Shown piece after piece: positions 63,360-64,000 of a DNA stretch of 64,000 nt. A program made the position numbers and the translations under genes. The notes below the pieces were generated by a model. It was not told where the DNA came from. It made no database searches and saw nothing but the letters and a program-made list of their open reading frames with translations. Source of the stretch: Rubellimicrobium rubrum (lineage in GTDB: Bacteria; Pseudomonadota; Alphaproteobacteria; Rhodobacterales; Rhodobacteraceae); assembly GCF_006152115.1 (NCBI RefSeq), contig NZ_VDFU01000001.1, positions 248,001 through 312,000 on the forward strand, written 5' to 3'. Positions within the stretch are counted from its first letter, which is position 1; the number at the start of each line of letters is the position of its first letter.

Positions 63360-64000
63360 ATGCCAACGGGTCCCGAAGTGATCGTAGTGGGCGGTGGAAT
63401 CATTGGCGCCTCCGTCGCGTGGCATCTCGTGCGGGGCGGTGCACGGGTGACCATCGTCGAGGGAGGCGAGACAGGCGGCTTGGCCACGCCCAGATCCTGG
63501 GCCTGGATCAACGCGAGTTGGGGCCACCCAGAGGACTACGTCCGCCTCCGCATGCAGTCCATGGAGGACTGGCGGCGTCTCGATGGGATCGTTCCAGGAC
63601 TGGAGGTCGACTGGTGCGGTGGGCTCGTCTGGGACCTGGCCGACGACGAGCTTCGGGCCTTTGTAGCCGAGCGGCAGGCGCAGGGCTACGACATCCGCCT
63701 CGTAGACGGGGCCGAGGCCGCCGCGTTGGAGCCCGCGCTCGCCAGGCCGCCAGCGCTCGCGGCCCACTCCCCCGCCGAAGGTGCCATCGAGCCTCTGGAA
63801 GCGACCCGGAGCATCCTGGACGATGCGGAGCGGCGTGGAGCCACCCTGGCCGTAGGCCAGCCTGTCGACCGTCTCCTGACGACTGGCGGTGATGTCGTGG
63901 GCGTGCAGCTTGCGGACGGGAGCAAGATCGGCGCGGATCGGGTGGTTCTGGCTGCCGGAACGGCGACCGTGCAATTGGCTGCGCAGGTCGGCGCCGATGT
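63360..64000 (+). CDS. FAD-dependent oxidoreductase of the DAO family (3' end cut by window)
   Basis: At least 213 aa are visible. The start ATG 63360 follows AGGAG by 7 nt. The N-terminus is a dinucleotide-binding motif VIVVGGGIIGASVAWHLVRGGARVTIVEGG, followed by ASWGHPEDYVRLRMQSMEDWRRL and, near the cut, ADRVVLAAGTAT, the second FAD contact of D-amino-acid-oxidase-like enzymes. Substrate unknown. It is divergent from the 2-oxoacid oxidoreductase gene across a 261-bp gap. Confidence 0.88.
   Translation, partial: MPTGPEVIVVGGGIIGASVAWHLVRGGARVTIVEGGETGGLATPRSWAWINASWGHPEDYVRLRMQSMEDWRRLDGIVPGLEVDWCGGLVWDLADDELRAFVAERQAQGYDIRLVDGAEAAALEPALARPPALAAHSPAEGAIEPLEATRSILDDAERRGATLAVGQPVDRLLTTGGDVVGVQLADGSKIGADRVVLAAGTATVQLAAQVGAD

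Overview
The window is GC-rich, densely packed chromosomal DNA from an alphaproteobacterium, most likely a member of the Rhodobacterales (Rhodobacter/Paracoccus/Rubellimicrobium-like). The evidence is the division and cell wall (dcw) cluster order ending in ftsZ, lpxC and bamD, DUF2484 genes beside murB, a DUF1127 gene followed by a CcsR/cuckoo small-RNA array, and a gene-transfer-agent head-spike pair. I cannot name the genus from sequence reading alone.

Region 1 (1-27256, mostly minus strand) is the dcw cluster, transcribed right to left: mraZ, rsmH, ftsL, ftsI, murE, murF, mraY, a GNAT acetyltransferase gene, murD, then a 5 kb interruption, then ftsW, murG, murC, two DUF2484 genes, murB, ddl, ftsQ, ftsA, ftsZ, terminator, lpxC and bamD. 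Together these genes make lipid II precursors and the divisome core. Most junctions are ATGA, GTGA or TGATG overlaps, so translation is probably coupled. The interruption (12373-17443) holds a flavoprotein gene, an Old Yellow Enzyme gene, an Hsp70-like ATPase gene and a decayed hybrid sensor kinase. FtsI has an unusual N-terminal extension of about 125 residues with a three-fold short repeat.

Region 2 (27257-36826) holds an intergenic stretch upstream of mraZ, the Fe-S carrier gene apbC, a DUF1127 gene with a downstream array of eight CCUCC-loop hairpins that fits four CcsR/cuckoo RNAs, a BenE-type transporter, an Lrp/AsnC regulator divergent from a LysE exporter, a UvrD/PcrA helicase, and a membrane GAF-GGDEF protein that has lost its metal ligands.

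Region 3 (36964-48874) holds pyruvate carboxylase, TerC, two identical tRNA-Gly(GCC) genes, an SMP-30 lactonase-family gene whose ribosome binding site lies inside a perfect hairpin, a manganese catalase divergent from a YciE/YciF ferritin-like gene, and a LysR-DoxX-VOC dioxygenase cluster resembling quinone/catechol detoxification operons. Behind that cluster lies the wreck of a glutathionyl-hydroquinone reductase gene. A second DoxX-like membrane protein gene converges on it.

Region 4 (49025-64000) holds a ghsA/ghsB-like head-spike locus, aldose 1-epimerase, an antibiotic-biosynthesis-monooxygenase-fold protein, and a leucine catabolic operon (2-oxoacid:ferredoxin oxidoreductase of the indolepyruvate type, isovaleryl-CoA dehydrogenase, methylcrotonyl-CoA carboxylase beta and alpha, HMG-CoA lyase, enoyl-CoA hydratase). 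Divergent from it is the start of an FAD-dependent oxidoreductase cut off by the window end. No CRISPR array, insertion sequence or prophage was seen.
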